From Prochlorococcus sp. AG-363-B04 (GTDB lineage: Bacteria > Cyanobacteriota > Cyanobacteriia > PCC-6307 > Cyanobiaceae): a stretch of DNA of 42,117 bases. The notes under the pieces are model-generated. The model saw only the letters and a program-made list of their open reading frames with translations, had not been told where the DNA came from and did not search any database. Location of the stretch: contig QCFC01000015.1 of the NCBI GenBank assembly GCA_003278465.1, positions 1 through 42,117 on the forward strand, written 5' to 3'. This document shows positions 35,346 to 42,117 of this stretch, piece after piece; position 1 is the stretch's first letter, and each line of letters begins with the position of its first letter. Made by a program: the position numbers and the translations under genes.

Positions 35346-36071
35346 GTGAATTCTCAAGTGAAATCTGAATCTATGCTTTTAGATCCTTATAAGACACTAG
35401 GTGTTAGCAAGTATGCCACTCTTGAAGAGATAAAGTTAGCTTATCGTGAGCTGGTGAAAGTGCATCATCCAGATGCAGGCGGTGATAAGCAAATTATTGT
35501 AGATTTAAATGCTGCATGGGAGATATTAGGTGATCTGGAAAAACGGAAAGTTTATGATAATAGAATAAAGAATGACGATCATAATTATCAACAGGCTCAA
35601 AAAAGTGCCACTAGAAGTGCATCAGCTAATGAAGTGGTAAAGGTTTCAAAAGCTTACTCTTCTTCAGTTGATAATGCTCTGTTTACATGGTTGAATCAGG
35701 TTTATATACCAGTAGATAGATTGCTTGGGAAGGTAATTAATGCTTTGCCTAGAAATTTGCGTGCACTATCAGCTGATCCTTATGATGATAATTTAATGGA
35801 AGATTTTACTTTATATTTGCAAGAAAGTCGGAATTGTCTCAATAAAGTTGATAGATTATATAGATCTATGCCTGTTCCTTTTTTGGCTAGAGGATTTGGC
35901 TTAAATCTTTATCATTGCTATTCATTAGTTCAGGATGGCTTGAGTGAGTTGGAGCGTTACACAATGGGATACGTTGATAGTTATTTATCTGACGGACGTG
36001 AGATGTTTAGAGAAGCTAAAATCATACGATTAAGTCTTAAAGAGGAACGACAAAGGTTGGATTTCTCGTGA
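35346..36071 (+). CDS. J-domain (DnaJ-like) protein
   Basis: This 241-residue protein has an N-terminal J domain at about 13-75: DPYKTLGVSKYATLEEIKLAYRELVK, HHPDAGGD with the HPD triad, and LNAAWEILGDLEKRKVYDN. It therefore probably stimulates an Hsp70 (DnaK) partner. It lacks the Gly/Phe linker and zinc fingers of classical DnaJ. The C-terminal ~140 residues (ALFTWLNQVYIPVDRLLGKV, YDDNLMEDFTLYLQESRNCLNKVDRL) are a helical domain I do not recognise beyond cyanobacterial J proteins. It starts at GTG 35346; the ATG at residue 10 is possible. It overlaps the next gene by 4 bp (GTGA). Confidence 0.88.
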   Translation: MNSQVKSESMLLDPYKTLGVSKYATLEEIKLAYRELVKVHHPDAGGDKQIIVDLNAAWEILGDLEKRKVYDNRIKNDDHNYQQAQKSATRSASANEVVKVSKAYSSSVDNALFTWLNQVYIPVDRLLGKVINALPRNLRALSADPYDDNLMEDFTLYLQESRNCLNKVDRLYRSMPVPFLARGFGLNLYHCYSLVQDGLSELERYTMGYVDSYLSDGREMFREAKIIRLSLKEERQRLDFS

Positions 36072-38143
36072 AAGGAGCTTTACGTTTTTGGGTATATGTC
36101 ATTCTCATATGGCTATTTTCCACTGGCCTTGATCGCATTTGGTGGAATTCATTTGATGGAATTCCCGCATGGGATCAAGCCGACTATTTGAATAGTGCAC
36201 TCGATCATGGACGTGCCTTGGGCTTGCTTCATGGTGAGGATTGGAAGGGATGGCCTTCATTATTTGACCTTTCGCCAAAGATTCCACCATTGGCCTCAAT
36301 GGTTAATGGCACTGTGATGGCTTTAGTAGGAGATGACCCTAATGATGCTGCATGGAGTTTGAGTATTTGGCATGGTTTGTTGATTTTTGCGGTAGGTGGA
36401 TGGGCGTTGCGCTTGAGGGATGAAGGTTTGGCATTAGTAGCTGTTGTTCTGGTGGCATTTAGTCCGGCTTTATTGGAACTTCGTTCTGATTATGTTTTGG
36501 AGATGCCATTAACAGCTGCAGTTACTTTGGCTTTGTGGCGTTTGGGATGTTGGTGGGACCCATCTAGAGGCAGATCATGGGGGCAGGCTTTGACGGCTGC
36601 ATTCGCATGTTTAGTTGCCATTCTTGTAAAGCAGAGCGCACTTTTAGCTTTGTTTGGCCCATTAGTTTGGTCTAGTTGGGTTGCATTAAGACACTCAAAA
36701 AAAACTCGATATCAGTTATTTGCTGGATTTGTTTTAATCCTAGGTGGTCTTATTCCTTGGTTTCATCATAATTGGATTACTGCAATAGGAGGAACAAATC
36801 GTGCAGTAATTGAGTCGGCTGTAAGGGAAGGAGACCCATCATTATTAACAATTGATAACTGGATTTGGTATTTACGTATACTTCCAGAGCAATTAGGAAT
36901 CATTTTTTTATTTGTTGGGATTAGTGGTTGCTTTTTATGGCTTTTTAATCATTGTTCAGGTAAGTCTATCTGGCTCAGGAACGATTCCTTTCTAGATGAC
37001 TCTAGTTCATGGAAGTGGTTGCTTTTCTCTTTATTATTGGGCTGGCTTTTTACTTCCTTGAGTCCAAATAAGGGTGATAGATATATAACGCCGCTTCTTC
37101 CTGCTTTAATTATTTTTCTAGCAAGAGGTTCTATTCAATGGTGGCTTTGGTTGCGAATCGGTTGGCTTAAGAATTCATTTTTTAGCTTACCTATAGCATT
37201 TATTACAGGATTTTTAGTATTAGTTCCTGTGGCTTGGAAAGCACAGATTAGTCGACTTGCTGATGCAAACCATGGCCCTTTGGAAGAACTTATAAGTGCT
37301 GCAGGTGGGGCAGATTCAAAGATTCCATTGAGAACAGTAATAATTGTTCCTAGTACTCCAGATTTAAATCAACATAATGTCAGTTTCTATGGGCGTAGGA
37401 ATGGAGGAAATTTAGTAGGTAGACAACTTGGCAATCATGTAGAGGATATTGATATTTTTTTGTCTCAGGGAAATTATGTTGTACTTGCGGAAGGTGATCA
37501 GGGGTCAATTAGGGAAACAGCTTTATTATTTGATAATGCTGTTAGAACTAGTGGCATCTTTTATGAGGTTAATCGCTTTCCAAGACCAGGTGGAGGTAGC
37601 TACTCTTTATGGAAACGTAGAAGTGATTCTAGAAAGATTCAAGATTTTTCAGTTAGTTTTCCAAAATTAGCAACTGGAATGGCATCTGGCCTAAATGGAC
37701 TTCAGAAAGTATTTTCAGTAATTTCGGTTCAGCATATGTTGGATGGTCATTTTGAATATAGATCTATTGCGCGAGAACGTGCGCTCAATAAATTATTAGA
37801 TAATCCCAATGATTTAGAGGCCAATTGGACATTATCATTACTATCTATTTTGGCAAATAGACCCGATGAAGCTTCGTCGAAACTTTCCAGGTTGGAAGAG
37901 TTGATGCCAAATAATCCTTGGCCAAGTGTCTATCGAACGGTTGTCCTTCTTGCAGATTGGAAACCCTGGACTGCTGTTTTTGTAGCTGAAAATGCTCAGA
38001 AAAGAAATAAAAATGTTGTTTTAATAGGATTGCGTGATTTGAGCAGTGTAGTTGGAGGAGCTTTTTGGCGCTGGCCGGTTGCTTCACGTTCTATTCCAAG
38101 AGCATATAAGGAAATTGAGCAGGCATTTAGGGATACACCCTAG
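36068..38143 (+). CDS. GT39-like membrane glycosyltransferase with C-terminal TPR-like domain
   Basis: This 691-residue protein starts at GTG 36068. The membrane part (about 1-400) has the GT39/PMT_2 layout: WDQADYLNSALDHGRALG (Asp36 and Asp39) in the first loop, KIPPLASMVNGTVMAL in the position of the KPP motif, and RSDYVLEMPLTAAVTLALW. A soluble periplasmic region follows. Residues ~570-691 look like TPR repeats (ALNKLLDNPNDLEANWTLSLLSILANRPDEASSKLSRLEEL). The TPR tail is unusual for the family and could bind an acceptor protein. It is translationally coupled to the J-domain gene. Acceptor and sugar are unknown. Confidence 0.82.
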   Translation: MKGALRFWVYVILIWLFSTGLDRIWWNSFDGIPAWDQADYLNSALDHGRALGLLHGEDWKGWPSLFDLSPKIPPLASMVNGTVMALVGDDPNDAAWSLSIWHGLLIFAVGGWALRLRDEGLALVAVVLVAFSPALLELRSDYVLEMPLTAAVTLALWRLGCWWDPSRGRSWGQALTAAFACLVAILVKQSALLALFGPLVWSSWVALRHSKKTRYQLFAGFVLILGGLIPWFHHNWITAIGGTNRAVIESAVREGDPSLLTIDNWIWYLRILPEQLGIIFLFVGISGCFLWLFNHCSGKSIWLRNDSFLDDSSSWKWLLFSLLLGWLFTSLSPNKGDRYITPLLPALIIFLARGSIQWWLWLRIGWLKNSFFSLPIAFITGFLVLVPVAWKAQISRLADANHGPLEELISAAGGADSKIPLRTVIIVPSTPDLNQHNVSFYGRRNGGNLVGRQLGNHVEDIDIFLSQGNYVVLAEGDQGSIRETALLFDNAVRTSGIFYEVNRFPRPGGGSYSLWKRRSDSRKIQDFSVSFPKLATGMASGLNGLQKVFSVISVQHMLDGHFEYRSIARERALNKLLDNPNDLEANWTLSLLSILANRPDEASSKLSRLEELMPNNPWPSVYRTVVLLADWKPWTAVFVAENAQKRNKNVVLIGLRDLSSVVGGAFWRWPVASRSIPRAYKEIEQAFRDTP

Positions 38144-38154
38144 GGCATGAAGAT

Positions 38155-38400
38155 TTAGGACCAATTCTCTAATTGATCCAGTTTCAACCAGACATCTGGA
38201 ACAGGCTTGCGCCATCGCACTTGGCAATAATTTTCCTTTATGGCAAGAATTTCACCTGGCCCTTCATAGATATATTCATTAGAAGACTGGTCACTTGCCA
38301 AGGCTTCAAGACTTTGTTCATATGCTTGACGATTGACTTTGATTAAAGAACCTTTCCTGAAGTTTTTTGCTGGTTTTTCACCAGCAGGCTTTTCCGTCAT
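38155..38400 (-). CDS. ndhO: NAD(P)H-quinone oxidoreductase subunit O
   Basis: NdhO is a small regulatory subunit specific to cyanobacterial and plastid NDH-1. The 81-residue product has a Lys/Pro-rich start, then the family signature KGSLIKVNRQAYEQSLEALASD, YIYEGPGEIL and QVRWRKPVPDVWLKLDQLE. ATG at 38400. It converges on the GT39-TPR gene with 11 bp between stops, and is divergent from the epimerase gene with about 150 bp between starts. Confidence 0.93.
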   Translation of the reverse strand: MTEKPAGEKPAKNFRKGSLIKVNRQAYEQSLEALASDQSSNEYIYEGPGEILAIKENYCQVRWRKPVPDVWLKLDQLENWS

Positions 38401-38551
38401 GAAAAACTCACTTTATATGGATTAGATTAGGACCTCAATTTCGATATGTTGAATCTCATTAGATCACTTTTAGGTTTTCTGCATAAAGTTGAGTCATGTA
38501 GAACTATTCAATTGGTTTGAATTTTTTTCAATCTTTATCAGGTTTTTATCA

Positions 38552-39493
38552 ATGCGTCTCCTTCTTCTTGGTTGCAGCGGTTTTGTAGGGCGAGGCTTGG
38601 TGCCTGAGTTACTTCTTAAGTCTCATCAGTTGACAATTGTAAGTAGAAATCCAAAACCTTTTAGAGGTTTAGCCGACAAGGTATCTATAGGAAATTTTTG
38701 TGTTATCAAAGAGGATCCTACTAATCCGAAAGCTTGGGAAGAAGGACCTCTTTTAGAGGCCCTTCGTGAAGCGGAAGGAGTTGTGAACTTAGTTGGAGAA
38801 CCTATAGCCGATAAACGATGGACGGTTAATCACTGCAAGAAGATTAAGAGTAGCCGTCTAGACACGACAAGACTTTTAGTTCATGCAATGAAAATCCTGA
38901 AGAGACCACCACGTGTTTTGGTTAATGGTTCAGCTATAGGATTTTATGGAACTAGTCAAGATTTAACTTTTACGGAAACTAGCGAGTCTGGGAATGATTT
39001 TCTAGCCAATCTTTGTACCGAATGGGAGTCTGCCGCCCAAGAGAAACCTAGATCTACAAGATTGTTGGTTGTTCGTATTGGCCTTGTTTTAGGGCATGAT
39101 GGAGGAATCTTGGGAAAGATGCTTCCGTTCTTCCGAGCTGGCATGGGAGGTCCGATCGGTAGTGGTCTGCAGTGGATGAGCTGGATACATCGTGATGATT
39201 TATCCCGGATAATTTGTCAGGCTATTGAGAATCGTGCATGGTCTGGGGTTGTTAATGGCGTTGCCCCCAATGTGGTAACTATGAAGCATTTTTCTGCAGC
39301 CTTGGGGCAATCTCTATCTAGGCCAAGCTTGATTCCTGTTCCAGGAGCAATCTTGAAGTTGATTTTGGGTGACGGAGCTCGTGTGGTTCTTGAAGGGCAA
39401 AAAGTCGAATCTATGAGGCTAAGAAAGTTAGGTTTTGATTTTAATTATGTTGATATAGGACAGGCATTATCTGATTTGACTTGTGAAGAATAA
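38552..39493 (+). CDS. TIGR01777 family NAD-dependent epimerase-like protein
   Basis: This extended short-chain dehydrogenase/epimerase starts MRLLLLGCSGFVGRGLVPELL with a nucleotide-binding Gly pattern. The TIGR01777/YfcH hallmarks VVNLVGEPIADKRW, LVNGSAIGFYG, GKMLPFFRAGMGGPIGSG and WMSWIHRDDL are present, and a DUF1731-like C-terminal segment ends the protein. Plant relatives include GC1/SulA-type plastid division proteins, but the biochemical reaction is not established. I chose the ATG at 38552 (313 aa) because it gives the Rossmann start; a TTG at 38489 would add 21 hydrophobic residues. Confidence 0.88.
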   Translation: MRLLLLGCSGFVGRGLVPELLLKSHQLTIVSRNPKPFRGLADKVSIGNFCVIKEDPTNPKAWEEGPLLEALREAEGVVNLVGEPIADKRWTVNHCKKIKSSRLDTTRLLVHAMKILKRPPRVLVNGSAIGFYGTSQDLTFTETSESGNDFLANLCTEWESAAQEKPRSTRLLVVRIGLVLGHDGGILGKMLPFFRAGMGGPIGSGLQWMSWIHRDDLSRIICQAIENRAWSGVVNGVAPNVVTMKHFSAALGQSLSRPSLIPVPGAILKLILGDGARVVLEGQKVESMRLRKLGFDFNYVDIGQALSDLTCEE

Positions 39494-39632
39494 TAGTCAT
39501 CTGATCTGCTTAATAGGTAGAGTTTTTTTGGAATAAAAATAATTAAATAGCATTGATTTCTTAGGAGATTTATTTATAGGATTAGCCAAGTATGAATTTT
39601 CTATTATATAAGATGAAGTAGATTGGTTTATT

Positions 39633-40868
39633 TTATTTAGTTTTTTTGGTCTTATATGAAAGTTTGTGGCTTATAATTTCGTCAATTTTTTTTGCTATTT
39701 GACTTCCTCCTCTTTTCCCTCCTAGGCGACGCCTGGCTTCATATTGACATTTGTTGTGAAGGCTCGGATCTTGGTCGATACGTTTGATTAAATGTAAAAT
39801 TAATTCGGCAGTACTTTTTAGGTTGGTTTTGCTGGCTGCTTCTCCTTCTCCGCAAAAGACAGTGGGCCCAAGTAATCTTCTTTGAGCCTCTGCAAAGCTT
39901 TTTGTAAATTGTGGACCTTTACCTAGTAGTTGAACAACTGGCTTGGCCAAACCTACAGCTTGCTCAGCTGCTGTGCCTGCCATGCTAATAATTAGGTTGC
40001 TTTCTATCAGGACTTGATTGAAAGAATCGCGGTGTATATGTATTAGAGAATCCCCTTTTTTTAAAGCTTTTATATTTGACGACTTGTTGCAAAATATTAG
40101 TTTCCAATTATGTTCGGTTGCAATTTTACTTAAGTCCAAGTCACTGAGTGAAGAAACTAAGGCAGTTTTAAAGATAAACTCATCTTTTAGATTTGAATTT
40201 CTACCAAGTACTTCTATTAGTAAAAGTATTAACACGAGATTTTGCGCTAATTCAGGTTTGCGACTTCCAGGAAGAATGCCAATAATTTTTTTTGTACTGA
40301 ATACTGTTAAATCTGAAATTAATAGCTTGTCCATAAATGGATTACCTAAAAAACTAACAGGCTTGTTTAGTTGTTTTGTAAGATCAAGTGATGTAAGCTC
40401 ATCTCTACTAAAGACTCCAAGAAATCTTTTGCTTGTAAGGCATCTTTTGCAAGGGAATGGGAGAGTTAATCTGCCTTCATAGTGACTGGAATAAGCCACT
40501 AGGTAAGTGACGACTGGCCTTCTGCTAAGCCAGGCTGTAAACACTGGGATAACATCTCCTACCGCAATAATCATATCGTAATTTCTACCGGTAGAAATTA
40601 CTGCATATATCTTCTTAAGTAGGTAGCATATTTGTCCCTGAATTAATTCGGTGAATCTACCCTTTAAGCTTGTATAGCCAATCCCACCAGTTGTAAATTC
40701 TTTTACTCTTATTTGAAGTAGATTTATACTTTCTTGTTTGTAATGCCTTCCGATCCCAACTAGTGGCAAGGCAACAACTTCATGGCCATATCTTCCTAAG
40801 GCCTTTCCTAAACGGGCTCCAGATAAATCTTCTCCATGGCCGTTGCTTATGATTAGCAATTTGGCCAA
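39633..40868 (-). CDS. Lipid-A-disaccharide synthase-related protein (TIGR03492-like)
   Basis: This 411-residue GT-B fold protein starts LLIISNGHGEDLSGARL, the N-terminal signature of the cyanobacterial LpxB-related family. AVGDVIPVFTAW, VFSRDELTSLDLTKQL, SFLGNPFMDKL, GILPGSRKPE and IISMAGTAAEQAVGLAKPVVQL resemble the nucleotide-sugar-binding half of LpxB/MurG enzymes. It is a paralogue rather than LpxB itself, so donor and acceptor are uncertain. The start is TTG at 40868 (no in-frame ATG nearby), and only one base separates it from the TPR gene stop upstream. A long 3' intergenic gap (39494-39632) shows no strong terminator. Confidence 0.83.
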   Translation of the reverse strand: MAKLLIISNGHGEDLSGARLGKALGRYGHEVVALPLVGIGRHYKQESINLLQIRVKEFTTGGIGYTSLKGRFTELIQGQICYLLKKIYAVISTGRNYDMIIAVGDVIPVFTAWLSRRPVVTYLVAYSSHYEGRLTLPFPCKRCLTSKRFLGVFSRDELTSLDLTKQLNKPVSFLGNPFMDKLLISDLTVFSTKKIIGILPGSRKPELAQNLVLILLLIEVLGRNSNLKDEFIFKTALVSSLSDLDLSKIATEHNWKLIFCNKSSNIKALKKGDSLIHIHRDSFNQVLIESNLIISMAGTAAEQAVGLAKPVVQLLGKGPQFTKSFAEAQRRLLGPTVFCGEGEAASKTNLKSTAELILHLIKRIDQDPSLHNKCQYEARRRLGGKRGGSQIAKKIDEIISHKLSYKTKKTK

Positions 40869-40869
40869 A

Positions 40870-41289
40870 TTAAAGCTCCAGCCATTCTTTGATCTTTAGT
40901 AAAGATTTCCAGTTTGGCTTGCGCTCTAGACCATCTAAAATTGAAGTCTTTAATTCCTTTTCGTATTCTGGAACCATTAATAACATTTGTTTTATGGAGT
41001 TAATTTGCTCTCGTACGCCTTTTGAATTTGTTTCCAATAGGGCTAGGCTTAAATTTATACGGGCCTGAGGATCTTGTCCGTTTAGCTTTACTGCATTTTT
41101 TGCTGATCGAAGTGCTGATTCAGGTTTATCGCACAGAAGTTGAAGCCAGGCAAGGCATGTCCAGCCAGCAGACTGATTTGGTGATGTTGATGTTATCGTT
41201 TCGAAGTCTTTTATCAGGTCTATAGCTTTGGCACCTGATTGATAGTTTTGCATAGCCTTCTCAAAAAGACTTTCGTTGGTTGACTCCAT
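40870..41289 (-). CDS. TPR-like helical repeat protein
   Basis: This 139-residue protein has two or three tetratricopeptide-like units: residues ~40-70 (SAGWTCLAWLQLLCDKPESALRSAKNAVKLN) and 73-105 (QARINLSLALLETNSKGVREQINSIKQML), with a helical flank on each side. No signal peptide or membrane segment. It ends one base before the LpxB-related gene on the same strand, so the two are co-transcribed and possibly coupled. Function unknown; a scaffold for its partner gene is only inference. Confidence 0.78.
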   Translation of the reverse strand: MESTNESLFEKAMQNYQSGAKAIDLIKDFETITSTSPNQSAGWTCLAWLQLLCDKPESALRSAKNAVKLNGQDPQARINLSLALLETNSKGVREQINSIKQMLLMVPEYEKELKTSILDGLERKPNWKSLLKIKEWLEL

Positions 41290-41348
41290 TGGATAAGAAA
41301 GGATTGCTCAGATTAATTAAAATCGGAAGAAAGTTAATTTATTGTTTG

Positions 41349-41741
41349 TTAGACAGCAAAGGAGCTACCACATCCACAAGTTTGGGTAGCGTTTGGATTG
41401 GTGAAATTAAAACCACCACCAATAAGTTCATTGCTGAAATCTAATTGCATTCCATATATGTAAAGAAGACTTTTTGGATCGCAAATAACACGAAAACTTT
41501 CTCCTGAAGTGGTTTGATATTCATAAATCTTGTCTTCTGTTTCGATTTCACCTTGAGAAACAAAATCCATTGTGTAACTCATGCCACTGCATCCACCTGA
41601 TCTAACGCCTACTCGGAGGACTTTGTCTTTGCCTTGTTCCATGCATAGACGGGCGAGTTGATGCATCGCAGTTTCAGTGATCAGAATGCCTTTACCATCT
41701 GAAGCGGTGTGTGTAATGGTATTTGCGTTTTGACTGCTCAT
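41349..41741 (-). CDS. A-type iron-sulfur carrier (IscA/SufA/HesB family)
   Basis: This protein holds and passes on Fe-S clusters or iron. The three family cysteines are present: Cys51 in GVRSGGCSGMSY, and Cys122 and Cys124 in the C-terminal TCGCGSSF. KSLLYIYGMQLDFSNELIGGGFNFTNPNA is the usual A-type core. The N-terminal ~18 residues are a variable polar extension. ATG at 41741. Its neighbour zds is divergent at about 110 bp. The IscA versus SufA label cannot be settled by eye. It may serve the Fe-S proteins of NDH-1 and Ycf34. Confidence 0.92.
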   Translation of the reverse strand: MSSQNANTITHTASDGKGILITETAMHQLARLCMEQGKDKVLRVGVRSGGCSGMSYTMDFVSQGEIETEDKIYEYQTTSGESFRVICDPKSLLYIYGMQLDFSNELIGGGFNFTNPNATQTCGCGSSFAV

Positions 41742-41850
41742 GAAGACTCAAGCAAAGCTCTTCTCACTTTATTTAGCTAAGACCACTTTTGCTGTATGCA
41801 ATTGTTAGTGCGATATAAATAGAGTTAGTAAGTCTTTTCTGAGGAAGCGA

Positions 41851-42117
41851 GTGAGGGTTGCCATTGTAGGCGCAGGTCTTGCTGGATTGACAGCAGCTGT
41901 GGATCTTGTTGATGCAGGCCATGGGGTGGATCTTTATGAAGCACGACCATTCCTAGGCGGGAAGGTAGGAAGTTGGGAGGATTCGGATGGGAATCATATT
42001 GAAATGGGTTTACATGTCTTTTTCTTCAATTACGCAAATCTTTTTGCATTGATGAGAAAGGTTGGGGCAATTGAAAATCTTTTGCCTAAGGAGCACATTC
42101 ATCTATTTGTTAATAAA
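41851..42117 (+). CDS. zds: Zeta-carotene desaturase (5' part only)
   Basis: This is the N-terminal 89 codons of the plant-type zeta-carotene desaturase (CrtQ/ZDS), which converts zeta-carotene via neurosporene to lycopene. The start is GTG 41851, giving [22 protein letters not shown] (FAD-binding motif) then [15 protein letters not shown] and [20 protein letters not shown]; the HVFFFNY block distinguishes it from the PDS in this window, which has HIFFGAY. An in-frame stop upstream with no ATG supports the GTG. The gene continues past the right edge. Confidence 0.95.
   Translation, partial: MRVAIVGAGLAGLTAAVDLVDAGHGVDLYEARPFLGGKVGSWEDSDGNHIEMGLHVFFFNYANLFALMRKVGAIENLLPKEHIHLFVNK

Noticed and set aside
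40018-40482. 154-codon plus-strand ORF antisense to the LpxB-related gene
   Set aside because: The opposite strand has strong family motifs throughout; this frame has none.

Overview
The window reads as a compact, AT-rich picocyanobacterial chromosome, most likely Prochlorococcus, probably not one of the most AT-rich high-light strains. The grounds are plant-type carotenoid desaturases, the cyanobacterial NDH-1 subunits NdhF, NdhM and NdhO, RbcR, Ycf3, Ycf34, the OmpR-family regulators RpaA and RpaB, very short intergenic gaps with many 4-bp overlaps, and AT-rich codon use (marine Synechococcus is much more GC-rich). Both edges cut genes: the 5' part of ndhF (minus strand) lies at the left edge and the 5' part of zds (plus strand) at the right edge. 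All names come from reading motifs and remembered family sequences; no search was run.

Layout. 1-5.7 kb: ndhF and a Z-ISO-type zeta-carotene isomerase (minus) divergent from rbcR, then a DUF3172 gene and ndhM (minus) divergent from pds-crtB. 5.7-9 kb: an RRM protein, tRNA nucleotidyltransferase, and a coupled ycf34-tsaB-DUF218 operon. 9-13.8 kb: a phospholipid and fatty-acid run (plsX, fabH, fabD, plsC) downstream of rpaB. 13.9-20.7 kb: radA, ycf3, a copper P-type ATPase, tmk, holB and rpaA. 20.7-21.8 kb: about 1 kb without a convincing gene, ending in tRNA-Asn with a very strong hairpin. 21.8-22.8 kb: an ABC ATPase and a UPF0367 gene. 22.9-32.5 kb: a minus-strand block of six large membrane or glycosyltransferase genes (three DUF2079 proteins, two GT39-like enzymes, one GT2-GtrA fusion), interrupted by a small structured region that may encode an RNA or a micro-peptide. 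32.8-38.1 kb: an SLH-domain porin, cysK, a J-domain protein and a GT39-like/TPR fusion. 38.2-42.1 kb: ndhO, a TIGR01777 epimerase, a lipid-A-disaccharide-synthase-related protein, a TPR protein, an A-type Fe-S carrier, and the start of zds.

How the parts connect. Four consecutive carotenoid steps (phytoene synthase, phytoene desaturase, 15-cis-zeta-carotene isomerase, zeta-carotene desaturase) are encoded within this 42 kb. NDH-1 genes appear at three separate sites, two of them next to carotenoid genes. The 22.9-32.5 kb block has the parts expected for polyprenyl-phosphate-linked sugar transfer in the periplasm: a GT2/GtrA donor synthase or flippase plus several GT-C-type membrane proteins. 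It sits beside an outer-membrane porin, so cell-surface glycosylation is the most likely theme and the best place to look for something undescribed.
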